From assembly GCF_001507665.1 (NCBI RefSeq), contig NZ_CP013910.1, forward strand, positions 557,501-621,500: a DNA stretch of 64,000 nt, written 5' to 3'. Positions within the stretch are counted from its first letter, which is position 1, and each line of letters opens with the position of its first letter. The DNA comes from Deinococcus actinosclerus. Its GTDB lineage: Bacteria; Deinococcota; Deinococci; Deinococcales; Deinococcaceae. This document shows, piece by piece, positions 55,056 to 64,000 of the stretch. Below the pieces are notes generated by a model. The model saw only the letters and a program-made list of their open reading frames with translations, ran no database searches and was not told the origin of the DNA. The position numbers and the translations under genes were made by a program.

Positions 55056-55094
55056 CGGGGGAGGGTGGGGCCGCCGGCCCGTAGAATGCCGCTC

Positions 55095-56030
55095 ATGACC
55101 GACATCCTCCAGGGCTGGCAGCCCGCGCCCGCCGGGCACAAGCACGTCGTGAGCGTCAGCCTGGGCAGCAGCGCCCGCAACGCCCGCGAAAGCGTGACCG
55201 TGCTCGGCCAGCCGTTCATCATCGAACGCCTCGGCACCGACGGCGACCCGAAGAAGATGGCGGCGCTGTTCCAGGCGCTCGACGGCCGGGTGGACGCGTT
55301 CGGGCTGGGCGGCGCGGACCTGTACGTCATCGCGGACGACAGGCGCTACACCTTCCGCAACGTCCGCGCCCTGGTGAAGCACGCTGTCAAGACGCCCGTC
55401 CTGGACGGCTCGGGCCTGAAGAACACCCTGGAACGCGACGCCATCGCGCAGCTTGACCCCATCCTGAACTGGCGCACCCAGAAGGTCCTGATGGTCTCCG
55501 CCGTGGACCGCTTCGGCATGGCCGAGGCGTTGGCGCAGCACCACGCCGACATCGTCTTCGGGGACATCGTGTTCGGCCTGAACCTCGACCGGCCCCTGCG
55601 CAGCATCACGGCCCTGCGCCGCGTCGCCAAGCTCGTGCTGCCGGTCATCACGCAGCTCCCGCAGGACTGGTTCTACCCCACGGGCGCCAAACAGGAGAGC
55701 AGCGTGCAGGGCAGCGGCACCAAGTACTACGCCTGGGCGGACGTGATCGCCGGGGACACCCACTACGCCAAACGCTACGCCCCGCAGGACCTGACCGGCA
55801 AGACGATCCTCACGCAGACCATCACCGCCGCCGACCGCGACTGGATGAAGGCGCGCGGCGTCAGGCGCCTGATCACCACCACACCCCGCATGGGCAGCCG
55901 CAACTTCGCCACGAACGTCCTGGAAGCCATGTTCGTCGCCCTGAGCGGCAAACGCGAGGCCCTGACCGGCCCCGAGTACCTGGAATACATCCGGCAGGTG
56001 GGCTTCAGGCCCGAGGTCAACGAGCTGTAA
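55095..56030 (+). CDS. Conserved protein, dehydrogenase-like, function unknown
   Basis: 311 residues. HKHVVSVSLGSSARNARESVTVLGQPFIIERLGTDGD and the DAFGLGGADLYV segment suggest a small alpha/beta fold; GVRRLITTTPRMGSRNFATNVLEAMFVAL near the end is a conserved block. Similar Deinococcus-Thermus proteins are often labelled quinate 5-dehydrogenase, but I see no clear shikimate/quinate dehydrogenase motifs, so I do not assign a reaction. TAGAAT (55082-55087) is seven bases before ATG 55095. Confidence 0.65.
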   Translation: MTDILQGWQPAPAGHKHVVSVSLGSSARNARESVTVLGQPFIIERLGTDGDPKKMAALFQALDGRVDAFGLGGADLYVIADDRRYTFRNVRALVKHAVKTPVLDGSGLKNTLERDAIAQLDPILNWRTQKVLMVSAVDRFGMAEALAQHHADIVFGDIVFGLNLDRPLRSITALRRVAKLVLPVITQLPQDWFYPTGAKQESSVQGSGTKYYAWADVIAGDTHYAKRYAPQDLTGKTILTQTITAADRDWMKARGVRRLITTTPRMGSRNFATNVLEAMFVALSGKREALTGPEYLEYIRQVGFRPEVNEL

Positions 56031-56068
56031 TAGGGACTCGGAGAGCTGCGGAACAAGGGACGCGGGGC

Positions 56069-57022
56069 TCAGCGCCCCAGCACCTCCAGCCACTGCGGGA
56101 CGCGCGGGCTGACCCGCAGCAGCTGCATGAGGGCGGTGGCGGGGCGGGTGTACCACAGGTCGCCGTTCTCGTGCGCCTCCGGCTGCCGGGTGAGGTAGCG
56201 GGCAGCGTTGTCCAGCGTGTACGCCAGGACCCGCAGGGTCAGCGCGTCGTCGGGACGCCCGGTGGCCTCGTGGTACCCGGCGAGCAGGTCCGGCACGGCG
56301 AGCGGCCCGGAGTAGCTGAGGTCCAGGGCCGGGTCGCCCCACCCGGCGTCGCCCCAGTCGATCAGGGCGGTGACCGCGCCGTCATCGGTGACCATCAGGT
56401 TCCCGGCGTGCAGGTCGTTGTGCAGGAACGCGGGGCGTGCGGGCAGCGGGTTCTCGCTCAGGAGGCGGGCGGTCAGGCCGGTCGCCCAGTCGGCCTCGGC
56501 GGTGCCCAGCCGCTCTCCGGTCAGGACGCGCGTGCGGGTGCGGGCCGGGTCGGGCGGCGTGATTGATTCCAGATATCCGTGCGGGTCGGGCGCGCCTTCC
56601 ACACCCGCGTGCAGGGCGGCCAGCGCGCGGCCCGCCTCCCGCCACGCGCGGGACAGGCGCGGGTCGCCGTGCGCCCAGCCCAGGCCGTCCAGGCTGCGGC
56701 CCGGCGCGAAGGCGTACACGCTGACCGGCGCGTCCAGCACTGCGCGCGAATCGTCGAAGACCAGCAACTCCGGCGTCGGAATGCCCGCCCGCACGGCTGC
56801 GGGCACGGCGACACTCTCGGTCAGGGCGTCCGCGTCGTCGCCGGGCAGGGGCGCGCGCAGCACCACGTCCCGCCCAGCGCGGCGGGCGCGGTACACGCGG
56901 TTCACGATGCCCACGCTGGGCAGGCGCGTCAGCGACCCCTCCAGCGCAAACTGCCGCGCGAAGGCCGACAGCTCGGCGGGGGTCAGGTCAGGGAGAGGGG
57001 GCACGCCCGCAGTCTGCCGCAC
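56069..57022 (-). CDS. Aminoglycoside phosphotransferase-like kinase
   Basis: 317 residues, a protein-kinase-like small-molecule kinase. FLHNDLHAGNLMV is the catalytic loop with its Asp, and LIDWGDAGWGDPALDLSY the metal-binding loop (second Asp). The N-terminal lobe contains GIVNRVYRARRAGRDVVLRAPL. Substrates of this family include antibiotics, choline and sugars; none can be assigned. The start is GTG 57022 or GTG 57004; a CAGACT hexamer six bases upstream favours 57004. It overlaps the gene upstream by 35 bases in the longer form. Confidence 0.85.
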   Translation of the reverse strand: MRQTAGVPPLPDLTPAELSAFARQFALEGSLTRLPSVGIVNRVYRARRAGRDVVLRAPLPGDDADALTESVAVPAAVRAGIPTPELLVFDDSRAVLDAPVSVYAFAPGRSLDGLGWAHGDPRLSRAWREAGRALAALHAGVEGAPDPHGYLESITPPDPARTRTRVLTGERLGTAEADWATGLTARLLSENPLPARPAFLHNDLHAGNLMVTDDGAVTALIDWGDAGWGDPALDLSYSGPLAVPDLLAGYHEATGRPDDALTLRVLAYTLDNAARYLTRQPEAHENGDLWYTRPATALMQLLRVSPRVPQWLEVLGR

Positions 57023-57464
57023 CAGCTGCGTCGCCCGGAGGAACCGAGCTGTGACCCAGCGTGCCCGCCTGTGGCAGACAGGCAGATGTCCGGCGTTCCA
57101 GGTCAGACAAGCTGCTGGTGAAGTAGGTCACCCGGTACCCCGTGGTGTCGGGATTTCTGGCATCCACCCAGTAACTGCATTCCGCCCAGCCCTGTCTGGT
57201 GTGGTTCGCCTGACTGAACACGGAGTACCGGAAATTCGGGAAGCGCGACAGGGCCAGCCAGTTCCTTGAACCGGAGCGTTCCAGGCGGTACTGGCCAGAC
57301 GCGATGATCCTGGGATACTGCTTGCCGATGGCCTGATCACAGGCCTGAATAGCGGCGGCCATCGTCGGAGGCGGAGGTCTCAGCAGGTTGCTGATGCCCA
57401 ACAGGATCGCCACGCAGCACAGACTCCAGGCGAAACGCCGTCCGAAGTGGAGTCTATCGATCAT
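56988..57464 (-). CDS. Membrane-anchored protein of unknown function
   Basis: 158 residues. One hydrophobic helix (about 11-28, [18 protein letters not shown]) anchors an extracytoplasmic part with [38 protein letters not shown] and [17 protein letters not shown]. It looks beta-rich. No family recognised. ATG 57464 overlaps the stop of an eight-codon leaderless micro-ORF (ATGA). Confidence 0.6.
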   Translation of the reverse strand: MIDRLHFGRRFAWSLCCVAILLGISNLLRPPPPTMAAAIQACDQAIGKQYPRIIASGQYRLERSGSRNWLALSRFPNFRYSVFSQANHTRQGWAECSYWVDARNPDTTGYRVTYFTSSLSDLERRTSACLPQAGTLGHSSVPPGDAAGAADCGRAPSP

Positions 57465-57484
57465 GTCGGTACCTGTGGCGGCAT
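57461..57484 (-). CDS. Seven-residue leaderless micro-ORF (MPPQVPT)
   Basis: TAGCCT (57492-57497) stands seven bases before ATG 57484. The frame MPPQVPT ends in TGA that overlaps the ATG of the following gene as ATGA. This layout indicates coupled reinitiation. Confidence 0.45.
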   Translation of the reverse strand: MPPQVPT

Positions 57485-57544
57485 GATCTGCAGGCTAGCG
57501 TGCCTGGGGCGCGTTGCTGCACTCCAGTGGGTACACTCCGGGGC

Positions 57545-58126
57545 ATGCAGGCACTCGTGGACGCCATTCGGCAGCAGGGGGAGATTCTCCCCGGCGGCAT
57601 TCTCAAGGTGGATGGACTCGTCAACCACCAGCTCCTCCCGCACCTGACGCGCGAGATGGGGGAGACCTTCGCGCGGCATTTCGCGCCGCTGAACCCCAAC
57701 AAGATCGTGACCATCGAGGTCAGCGGCATCGCGCCCGCCATCGCTACCGCCATGGTGCTGGGCGTGCCCATGGTGTACGCCCGCAAGAAGAAACCCGTGA
57801 CCATGAAGGAACCCGCGTTCACCGCGCAGTCCGTCAGCCGCACCAAGGGCGGCGTGGTGGACCTGTACGTCAGCAGCGAGTTCCTCGGCGCAGACGACCG
57901 CGTGGTCGTGATCGACGACTTCCTCGCGTCGGGCGGCACGCTGCGCGCCCTGGCGGGCATGATCGGCGTCAGCGGCGCGCAGCTGCTCGGGATCGGCTGC
58001 GTGGTGGAAAAGCAGTTCGAATCGGGCCGCGAGAAACTCGCCGACCTGAACGTCCCCATCCACACCCTGGCGAACATCGTCCGCATGAGCGAGGCCGCCG
58101 GGATCGAGGTCGAAGCCGGACGGTGA
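57545..58126 (+). CDS. xpt: Xanthine phosphoribosyltransferase
   Basis: 193 residues. Type I PRTase: [14 protein letters not shown] is the PRPP-binding loop, and [25 protein letters not shown] near the N terminus is typical of Xpt, which salvages xanthine to [18 protein letters not shown] is the flexible loop. TACACT (57532-57537) is seven bases before ATG 57545. No purine riboswitch is possible since the transcript should be leaderless. Confidence 0.93.
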   Translation: MQALVDAIRQQGEILPGGILKVDGLVNHQLLPHLTREMGETFARHFAPLNPNKIVTIEVSGIAPAIATAMVLGVPMVYARKKKPVTMKEPAFTAQSVSRTKGGVVDLYVSSEFLGADDRVVVIDDFLASGGTLRALAGMIGVSGAQLLGIGCVVEKQFESGREKLADLNVPIHTLANIVRMSEAAGIEVEAGR

Positions 58127-58174
58127 AGGTGGCCGCAGGGGACGCCGTGGGGGGCGGGCGGTACAATGCCCCCC

Positions 58175-58741
<567 letters not shown>

Positions 58742-58751
58742 ACAAGTAGAA

Positions 58752-58815
58752 GGTCAACAGTTGATGGTTGATGGATCGGGGCCATCCCCAGTCCATCAAC
58801 CATCAACTGTTGACC
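58752..58815. terminator. Perfect 24-bp inverted repeat between convergent genes
   Basis: Arms 58752-58775 and 58792-58815 are fully complementary around a 16-base loop that itself contains GGGG-ccat-CCCC. It lies between the stops of the cyclophilin and antiporter genes, so it probably ends both transcripts. Confidence 0.75.
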
Positions 58816-58816
58816 C

Positions 58817-60070
58817 TCAACCCTCTTCGGGTGTGGCCTCCACCGCGCGGCGCACGATGGGCATGATCGTCAGGCCCTGCACGGCGATGGTGAACAGCAC
58901 GACGGCGTACGTGACGGTCACGAGGTGCGTGCGGTACGGGCTGTCCGGCAGGCCCAGCGCGAGGCTGATGGCGATCCCGCCCCGCAGGCCGCCCCAGGTC
59001 AGCAGGCGCACCGTGTACGCCCCGTAGCCCTCGCGGGCGCGCACGAGCGCGAACGGCACGGCCACGCTGATCCAGCGGGCGGCAAGTGCCACGCCGATCA
59101 GCAGGACGCTCGCCATGATCTGCGCGCCGGTCGTCTCGGTCAGGAGCACGTCCAGGCCGATGAACGCGAACAGCACGATGTTCAGCACCTGATCGGTAGT
59201 CTCCCAGAAGCCCTCCACGAGCTCCTGGGTGTCCGGCGTGAACAGCTCGTGCTTCCAGGCCGAGATGATCAGCCCGGCCACGACCATCGCCAGCGGGCCG
59301 CTGATGCCCAGCGCTGCCGCCGCCGCGTACCCGCCCACCACCAGCGCCAGGGTCAGCAGGATCTCCACGGCGTGCTCCGTGGCGCCTTTGAGCAGCGCGT
59401 ACCCCAGGCCGCCCAGCAGCGCCCCGAACGCCAGCCCGCCCAGCGCTTCCCGCGCGAACAGGCCCGCCACGCCCGCCGCGCTGACCTCCCCGCCGTGCCC
59501 GCCCAGGCCCGCCGCGCCCGCCAGCGCCAGGAAGATCACCACGCCCACCCCGTCGTTGAACAGGCTCTCCCCGGCGATCAGCGTCTCGATCTTCAGCGGC
59601 ACCCGCGCGCGCTTCAGGAGGTCCAGCACCGCCACCGGGTCCGTCGGGCTGATCAGCGCGCCGAACAGCAGCGCCCACATCAGCGGCACGTCCAGCCCCA
59701 CCAGCGCGAACACCCCGTACGCCGCGAAGCCGATCAGCGCGGTGCTGATCAGCGTGCTCAGGAACGCCAGCAGCAGGATGCTGCGCCGCTGCCGCAGCAT
59801 CTGCCGGGCGTTCAGGCTCAGCGCGCCCGCGAACAGCAGCACGCTGAGAATCCCGTTGAGCACGAACTCGGTGAAATCCAGCGTCTCCAGCACCCCCGCC
59901 GCCCACCCCCGCAGGCCCGGCAGGCCCAGCGCGTCCAGCCCGATCAGCAGGATGCTCGCCAGCGCCCCCGCCAGCGTGACTCCCACCGTCGTGGGGAAGT
60001 GCAGGAACCGCTCGTTCAGGTACGCCAGCAGCGCGGTCACGCACAGCAGCACAGCAAAAGCACTCAGCAT
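58817..60070 (-). CDS. Na+/H+ (or K+/H+) antiporter, CPA1/NhaP type
   Basis: 417 residues with about 12 membrane helices. LLFGALISPTDPVAVLDLLK and GESLFNDGVGVVIFLAL (NDG, ion-binding Asp) are CPA1 core motifs, and LTWGGLRGGIAISLALGLP is the conserved Arg helix. It exchanges protons for Na+ or K+. ATG 60070 with TATGGT six bases upstream (leaderless) fits the first helix. No C-terminal regulatory domain is present. Confidence 0.92.
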   Translation of the reverse strand: MLSAFAVLLCVTALLAYLNERFLHFPTTVGVTLAGALASILLIGLDALGLPGLRGWAAGVLETLDFTEFVLNGILSVLLFAGALSLNARQMLRQRRSILLLAFLSTLISTALIGFAAYGVFALVGLDVPLMWALLFGALISPTDPVAVLDLLKRARVPLKIETLIAGESLFNDGVGVVIFLALAGAAGLGGHGGEVSAAGVAGLFAREALGGLAFGALLGGLGYALLKGATEHAVEILLTLALVVGGYAAAAALGISGPLAMVVAGLIISAWKHELFTPDTQELVEGFWETTDQVLNIVLFAFIGLDVLLTETTGAQIMASVLLIGVALAARWISVAVPFALVRAREGYGAYTVRLLTWGGLRGGIAISLALGLPDSPYRTHLVTVTYAVVLFTIAVQGLTIMPIVRRAVEATPEEG

Positions 60071-60101
60071 CCCCACACCATACCGCCCGCCCCAGGACAC
60101 G

Positions 60102-60125
60102 AAAAAACGCCCCACGGGGGGGCGT
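60102..60125 (-). terminator. Rho-independent terminator of rpoZ
   Basis: On the minus strand ACGCCCC pairs with GGGGCGT over a short loop, followed by TTTTT (complement of 60102-60106). Confidence 0.8.
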
Positions 60126-60142
60126 GTGCAGGCGGACAGGAC

Positions 60143-60442
60143 TCAGTCCCGTTCGCGTTCGCGCTCGGCGTTGAGCTGAGCCTGAATCTGGGCCTGACGC
60201 TGGCGCACGTAATCCTGATGGAAGCGCTGCTCGTCGATCATGTTCGTGCCGACCGTGAGTTTCCCGGTCGCCAGTTCCCGCATCGCCTGCGTGACCAGGT
60301 TCCGCGTGCGCACGCGCTGCTCGACCGGCAGCACGCTCGGCGCGCCGCTGCGCAGCTGCAGCGCCCGCTTGGCGGTCACGACGCTCAGTCGGTACTTGCT
60401 GTCGGTCAGTGACAGCAGCTTGTCAATATCTCGTTCTGCCAT
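60143..60442 (-). CDS. rpoZ: RNA polymerase omega subunit
   Basis: 99 residues. MAERDIDKLLSLTDSKYRLSVVTAKRALQLRSG is the conserved omega core that latches the beta-prime C terminus; the rest is a charged helical tail (RQRQAQIQAQLNAERERERD). ATG 60442 is chosen at the start of the core, with GGGAGG nine bases upstream. Confidence 0.93.
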   Translation of the reverse strand: MAERDIDKLLSLTDSKYRLSVVTAKRALQLRSGAPSVLPVEQRVRTRNLVTQAMRELATGKLTVGTNMIDEQRFHQDYVRQRQAQIQAQLNAERERERD

Positions 60443-60581
60443 GATGCACAACCTCCCTGGAATCCACCGGGCCCTACTCCGGTATCAGCCCCCCACTCTA
60501 GCCCACGCGGCGCCCCCCGGCCAAGCCCCGGCTACACAGTGAGGCGCCCGGCGGGGTGGCGCGGGGGTGGGGCCGGGGGCG

Positions 60582-62048
60582 TCAGGCGTTGTAGGTCGTG
60601 CTGGCCGTGTCCCCGCCGCGCCCGGTCCAGTTCGTGTGGAAGAACTCCCCGCGTGGACGGTCCGTGCGTTCGTAGGTGTGCGCCCCGAAGTAGTCCCGCT
60701 GCGCCTGAAGGAGGTTGGCGGGCAGCACCGCCGAGCGGTACCCGTCGAAGTACGCCAGGGCGCTGCTGAAGGCCGGGACCGGTACGCCCCCGCGCACGGC
60801 GGCCGCCACGGTCTCCCGCCACGCGGCCTGCGCGCCCCGCACCGCCTCGCAGAAGTACGGGGCGACCAGCAGGTTCGCCAGACCGGGCTGCGCGTCGTAC
60901 GCCTCCTTGATGCGGTCGAGGAACGCCGCGCGGATGATGCACCCGCCGCGCCACATCTGCGCGATCCGCCCGTAGTCCAGCGTCCACCCGGCGTCCTGCG
61001 CGCTCAGGTGCAGCAGCTGGAAGCCCTGCGCGTACGCGGCGATCTTGCTGGCGTACAGCGCCTGCCGGACGCCCTCCACAAAAGCGTCCCGGTCGGCGGG
61101 GACCGGGAAGGCCGGGCCGTCCAGCACGGCGCTGGCCGCCACGCGCTCGGCCTTCAGGGCGCTCATGGCGCGGGCGTACACCGCCTCGGTGATCGTCGCG
61201 GCGGGACTCCCGGCGTCCAGCGCCGCCACCGACGTCCACTTCCCGGTGCCCTTCTGCCCGGCGGCGTCCAGGATCACGTCCACGAGCGGCTGCCCGGTCA
61301 CGTCGTCGGTCTTGCGCAGGATGTCGGCCGTGATCTCGATCAGGTAACTGTTCAGTTCGCCCTCGTTCCAGCGGGCGAAGACCTCCCCGGTCTCGGGGGC
61401 GCTGAGGCCCGCGGCGCGCAGGAGCTGGTAGCTCTCGGCGATCATCTGCATGTCGGCGTACTCGATGCCGTTGTGCACCATCTTCACGAAGTGCCCCGCG
61501 CCGCCTTCGCCGACCCAGTCGCAGCAGGGCGTGCCGTCCGCCACGCGCGCCGCGATCCCCTGGAAGATGGGCCTCACGGCCTCCCAGGCCTGCTCGTTCC
61601 CGCCGGGCATGATGCTCGGGCCGGTCAGGGCGCCCTCCTCGCCGCCGGAGACGCCGGTACCGATGAACAGCAGGCCTTTCTCCGCCAGTTCGCGCGTGCG
61701 GCGCGTGGAATCCGCCGGGTGGCTGTTCCCCCCGTCGATGATGATGTCGCCCTGGGACAGCAGCGGCGCGAGGTGCGCGATGAACTCGTCCACGGCGGCG
61801 CCCGCCTTGACCATCAGCATCACGCGGCGCGGCGGCTTGAGCAGCCCCACGAAGCCCTCCAGGCTGTCGGCCCCGAGGATGCGTTGCCCCTTCGCGCGGC
61901 CCTGCGTGAAGGCCGTCACCTTGCTCACCGTGCGGTTGAAGGCCGCGACCGTGAAGCCCCGGCTGGCCATGTTGAGGATCAGGTTCTCGCCCATCACGGC
62001 CAGCCCGATCACGCCGATATCTGCCGTTCCCTGCACGTCCGAGGTCAT
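60582..62048 (-). CDS. gnd: 6-phosphogluconate dehydrogenase, decarboxylating
   Basis: 488 residues. IGLAVMGENLILNMASRGFTVAAFNRT is the NADP-binding loop, GTGVSGGEEGALTGPSIMPGG the substrate site, and VKMVHNGIEYADMQMIAESYQLL the catalytic helix (Lys, Asn). It oxidises 6-phosphogluconate to ribulose-5-phosphate and NADPH in the oxidative pentose phosphate pathway, which matters for repair-related reductant in Deinococcus. TACACT stands six bases before ATG 62048. Confidence 0.97.
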   Translation of the reverse strand: MTSDVQGTADIGVIGLAVMGENLILNMASRGFTVAAFNRTVSKVTAFTQGRAKGQRILGADSLEGFVGLLKPPRRVMLMVKAGAAVDEFIAHLAPLLSQGDIIIDGGNSHPADSTRRTRELAEKGLLFIGTGVSGGEEGALTGPSIMPGGNEQAWEAVRPIFQGIAARVADGTPCCDWVGEGGAGHFVKMVHNGIEYADMQMIAESYQLLRAAGLSAPETGEVFARWNEGELNSYLIEITADILRKTDDVTGQPLVDVILDAAGQKGTGKWTSVAALDAGSPAATITEAVYARAMSALKAERVAASAVLDGPAFPVPADRDAFVEGVRQALYASKIAAYAQGFQLLHLSAQDAGWTLDYGRIAQMWRGGCIIRAAFLDRIKEAYDAQPGLANLLVAPYFCEAVRGAQAAWRETVAAAVRGGVPVPAFSSALAYFDGYRSAVLPANLLQAQRDYFGAHTYERTDRPRGEFFHTNWTGRGGDTASTTYNA

Positions 62049-62178
62049 GCCGGAAGTGTACGGCGGACACCAAGGGGTTCATGAGGCCGCTGTCCGCACA
62101 GCCCCGCCCCTCCAGGCCCCCGCACCCGGCGCCCGGCTCACCCTTCGCGGAGCGGGGTGCGCTAGCCTCCCGGCACCC

Positions 62179-63768
62179 ATGTCCCGCCCCCCGCTGCGCG
62201 CCCTGCTCCTGCCCCTCCTGCTGGGCGTTCCCGTCCCCGCTGCGGCCCAGAGTGCCGGCCAGAACCCCGCCCCTGCCGCCGCCCCAGCCCCTCTGGCCGC
62301 CCCGGCCCCCGCACCCGGCGAGGCGGCGCCCCAGCCCGGCGCGGCGCTGCGGGGCCTGTGGATCGACGCCTTCGGCCCCGGCCTGAAGACCCCGGCGCAG
62401 GTCAGGCAGACCGTGCAGGACGCCGCGCGCCTCGGCGTGAACACCCTGTTCGTGCAGGCCATCCGCCGCGCCGACTGCCTGTGCCTGAAGGCCAGCGTGC
62501 CCGCCATCAGCGACGCCGACCTGGCCCCCGGCTTCGACCCGCTGGAGGCCATCACGGCCCAGGCGCACGCGCGCGGCATGCGGGTCATCGCGTGGCTCAG
62601 CGTGACCGGCGTGGCGAACACCACCGTCCCCAACACCAGCCCGGAGCACCTCATGCGCGCCCACGGACCCGACGCGGGCCGCGCGTCCTGGCTGGCCCGC
62701 CGCCCCGACGGCAGCTGGCTGGAAGGCCGGGACGCCTGGCTGGACGCCGCCATTCCCGACGCCGCCGAGTACATGACCCAGGCCGCCGTGAGCCTCGTGC
62801 GGAACTACCCCGTGGACGGCATCCAGCTCGACCGCATCCGCTACCCGGACGGCGGCGCGTGGGGCTACGACCCCAAGGTGCTCGCCCGCTACCGCGCCGA
62901 GAGCGGCCGTCCCGGCACGCCCGCGCCCACGGACCCCGCCTGGCAGGACTGGAAACGCGAGCAGATCACCAACCTCGTGCGGCGCATCGCGCTGGAGGTC
63001 AAGGCGGTGCGCCCGGACGCCTGGATCAGCGCCGCCACCATCACCTACAACGACGCGCCCGCCGACCTGAGCGGCTTTCGCAAGACCCGCACGTACACCG
63101 ACGTGATGCAGGACTGGCCCACCTGGATGCAGACCGGCCTGCTCGACCTGAACGTCCTGATGAACTACAAGCGCGACGCCGCCCCGCCTCAGGGCGCGTG
63201 GTTCGACCGCTGGAACGCGTTCGCGCAGCTCGTGCAGACCCGTACCGACGGGCAGCGCGTGGCGCTCGCCTCGGGCACCGCCATGTACCTCAACGCCCCG
63301 AAGGTCACCGCCGCGCAGGCCGCCCGCAGCGTCAGAGCGGGCCTGGGCTGGGTCGGGTACTCGTACCGCACCCCCACCGCCGACGTGTACGGCCAGCGGC
63401 AGGACACGCCCGCCGGACTGAGCGCCGTGCAGGCCGTCCTGACCGCCCCCGGCGCGGTCCTGAACACCCCGCGCCCCTGGACGGAGACGCCCGTCACCAC
63501 GCGCGGCCTGCTGGGCCGCGTGACCGGCGCGGAGGTCCCGGGCGGCCGCACCGTGCAGGTCATCCGCGACGACCGCGTGATCGCGCAGGCGCAGACCGAC
63601 GCGCTGGGCTACTACGGCTTCGCCACCCTGACCCCCGGCCCGGTCGAGGTGCGCGTCAGCGGGCAGCGCTGGCTCGACCGCGTGCCCGAACGCGGCGTGG
63701 TGCGCCTGCCGGACCTGCTCGTGCGCTCAGTGCAGATCATCCCCAGCCTGCCGCCCGCCAAACCCTGA
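62179..63768 (+). CDS. Secreted GHL10/DUF187-type glycoside hydrolase-like protein
   Basis: 529 residues. The signal peptide ([20 protein letters not shown]) is followed by a 40-residue Pro/Ala linker. The catalytic-type barrel reads GLWIDAFGPGLKTPAQVRQTV, NTLFVQAIRRADCLCLK, VIAWLSV and YPVDGIQLDRIRYP, as in GHL10 proteins (FenI-like). The C-terminal 80 residues form a beta-sandwich with GRTVQVIRDDRVIAQAQTDALGYYGFATL, like a CarboxypepD-regulatory module. Members act on cell-wall or surface polysaccharides; no exact substrate. TAGCCT lies ten bases before ATG 62179. Confidence 0.87.
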   Translation: MSRPPLRALLLPLLLGVPVPAAAQSAGQNPAPAAAPAPLAAPAPAPGEAAPQPGAALRGLWIDAFGPGLKTPAQVRQTVQDAARLGVNTLFVQAIRRADCLCLKASVPAISDADLAPGFDPLEAITAQAHARGMRVIAWLSVTGVANTTVPNTSPEHLMRAHGPDAGRASWLARRPDGSWLEGRDAWLDAAIPDAAEYMTQAAVSLVRNYPVDGIQLDRIRYPDGGAWGYDPKVLARYRAESGRPGTPAPTDPAWQDWKREQITNLVRRIALEVKAVRPDAWISAATITYNDAPADLSGFRKTRTYTDVMQDWPTWMQTGLLDLNVLMNYKRDAAPPQGAWFDRWNAFAQLVQTRTDGQRVALASGTAMYLNAPKVTAAQAARSVRAGLGWVGYSYRTPTADVYGQRQDTPAGLSAVQAVLTAPGAVLNTPRPWTETPVTTRGLLGRVTGAEVPGGRTVQVIRDDRVIAQAQTDALGYYGFATLTPGPVEVRVSGQRWLDRVPERGVVRLPDLLVRSVQIIPSLPPAKP

Positions 63769-63789
63769 CGCCCACCAAACCCTGACGCC
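63758..63789. repeat. Tandem duplication across the stop of the GHL10 gene
   Basis: CCAAACCCTGACGCC occurs at 63758-63772 and 63775-63789. The first copy contains the stop codon; the second repeats it as noncoding DNA. Confidence 0.75.
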
Positions 63790-63870
63790 AGTGCGCCGCA
63801 GCCCACTGTCAGGTCCCGATGTCCGGGGCAGACGAACGGCCCGGCCCCCCGCGCCGGGTACACTCCCGGC

Positions 63871-64000
63871 ATGACCGACACCGGCCTCTCCCCGCAGGAA
63901 TTCCGTCAGACGCTGGGCCGCTTCGCGAGCGGCGTGACCATCATCACCGCCAGGGGTGACCAGAGGCGCGGCATGACCGCCAGCGCCTTCGTGTCCGTCA
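63871..64000 (+). CDS. Flavin reductase-domain protein, N-terminal part (partial)
   Basis: 43 residues before the window ends. LSPQEFRQTLGRFASGVTIITAR and RGMTASAFVSV are the start of the FMN-binding flavin-reductase domain, where the TASAF segment contacts the flavin phosphate. Such proteins supply FMNH2 to two-component monooxygenases such as SsuD. TACACT (63859-63864) is six bases before ATG 63871. Confidence 0.87.
   Translation, partial: MTDTGLSPQEFRQTLGRFASGVTIITARGDQRRGMTASAFVSV

Noticed and set aside
53406..56342. 978-codon minus-strand frame
   Set aside because: Runs opposite three well-supported plus-strand genes, each with a leaderless promoter, and has shadow-type composition.
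57498..57544. Purine riboswitch before xpt
   Set aside because: The -10 is seven bases from the ATG, leaving no room for a leader.

Overview
The window looks like a chromosomal segment of a Deinococcus species. It is strongly GC-rich. Roughly half of the genes have a TANNNT hexamer six to eight bases before the start codon, the leaderless promoter layout known from Deinococcus. uvrB carries a 17-bp palindrome matching the radiation/desiccation response motif (RDRM), and the prolyl-tRNA synthetase is the archaeal-like type found in Deinococcus-Thermus. I ran no database search; family calls rest on recognised motifs and protein architecture.

Layout. 1-4.1 kb: the end of folP, then folB-folK, small proteins of unknown role, YraN, a HAD phosphatase and a dsRNA-binding protein. 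4.2-8.1 kb: a uracil/xanthine permease, an AT-rich gene for a stand-alone DpnI-type nuclease domain, and uvrB. 8.2-12.2 kb: the Pnkp-Hen1 RNA repair pair. 12.2-19.1 kb: an MFS exporter, a LysR regulator divergent from aceE, and aceF. 19.1-27.6 kb: a lipoprotein, a Ugp-type importer without its ATPase, an NmrA-like protein, GDPD, a MerR/GyrI regulator, an SDR and an App1-domain protein. 27.7-31.9 kb: glgX, a basic protein of unknown function, and an orphan sulfur-type binding protein. 32.0-36.7 kb: a sulfonate operon (67-aa protein, ssuD, ssuA, ssuC, ssuB) behind a SAM riboswitch. 36.8-46.4 kb: DinB/DfsB-like, proS, NADAR, DUF2171, alpha/beta hydrolase, amylosucrase, a divergent histidine kinase and response regulator, and PiT plus its DUF47 partner. 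46.5-64 kb: a large secreted amylase-family lipoprotein, DUF427, two tandem KtrB/TrkH proteins, trmN, an oxidoreductase, a DUF protein, a phosphotransferase, xpt, cyclophilin, a Na+/H+ antiporter, rpoZ, gnd, a GHL10-type hydrolase and the start of a flavin reductase.

The most informative signals lie between genes. The sulfonate locus appears to have two control layers: a 21-bp dyad shared with the divergent binding-protein gene, and a SAM-I riboswitch. The riboswitch has a stretched P3 arm that encodes a short peptide ending Cys-Cys. Three dispersed alpha-glucan genes (glgX, amylosucrase, secreted amylase) each carry a LacI-type operator. The PiT and Ugp transporters both have 11-bp-phased TGTCA/TGAC repeats resembling Pho boxes. 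Three genes are preceded by micro-ORFs whose stop overlaps the next start. A nine-copy heptamer array fills the -35 region of an oxidoreductase promoter.
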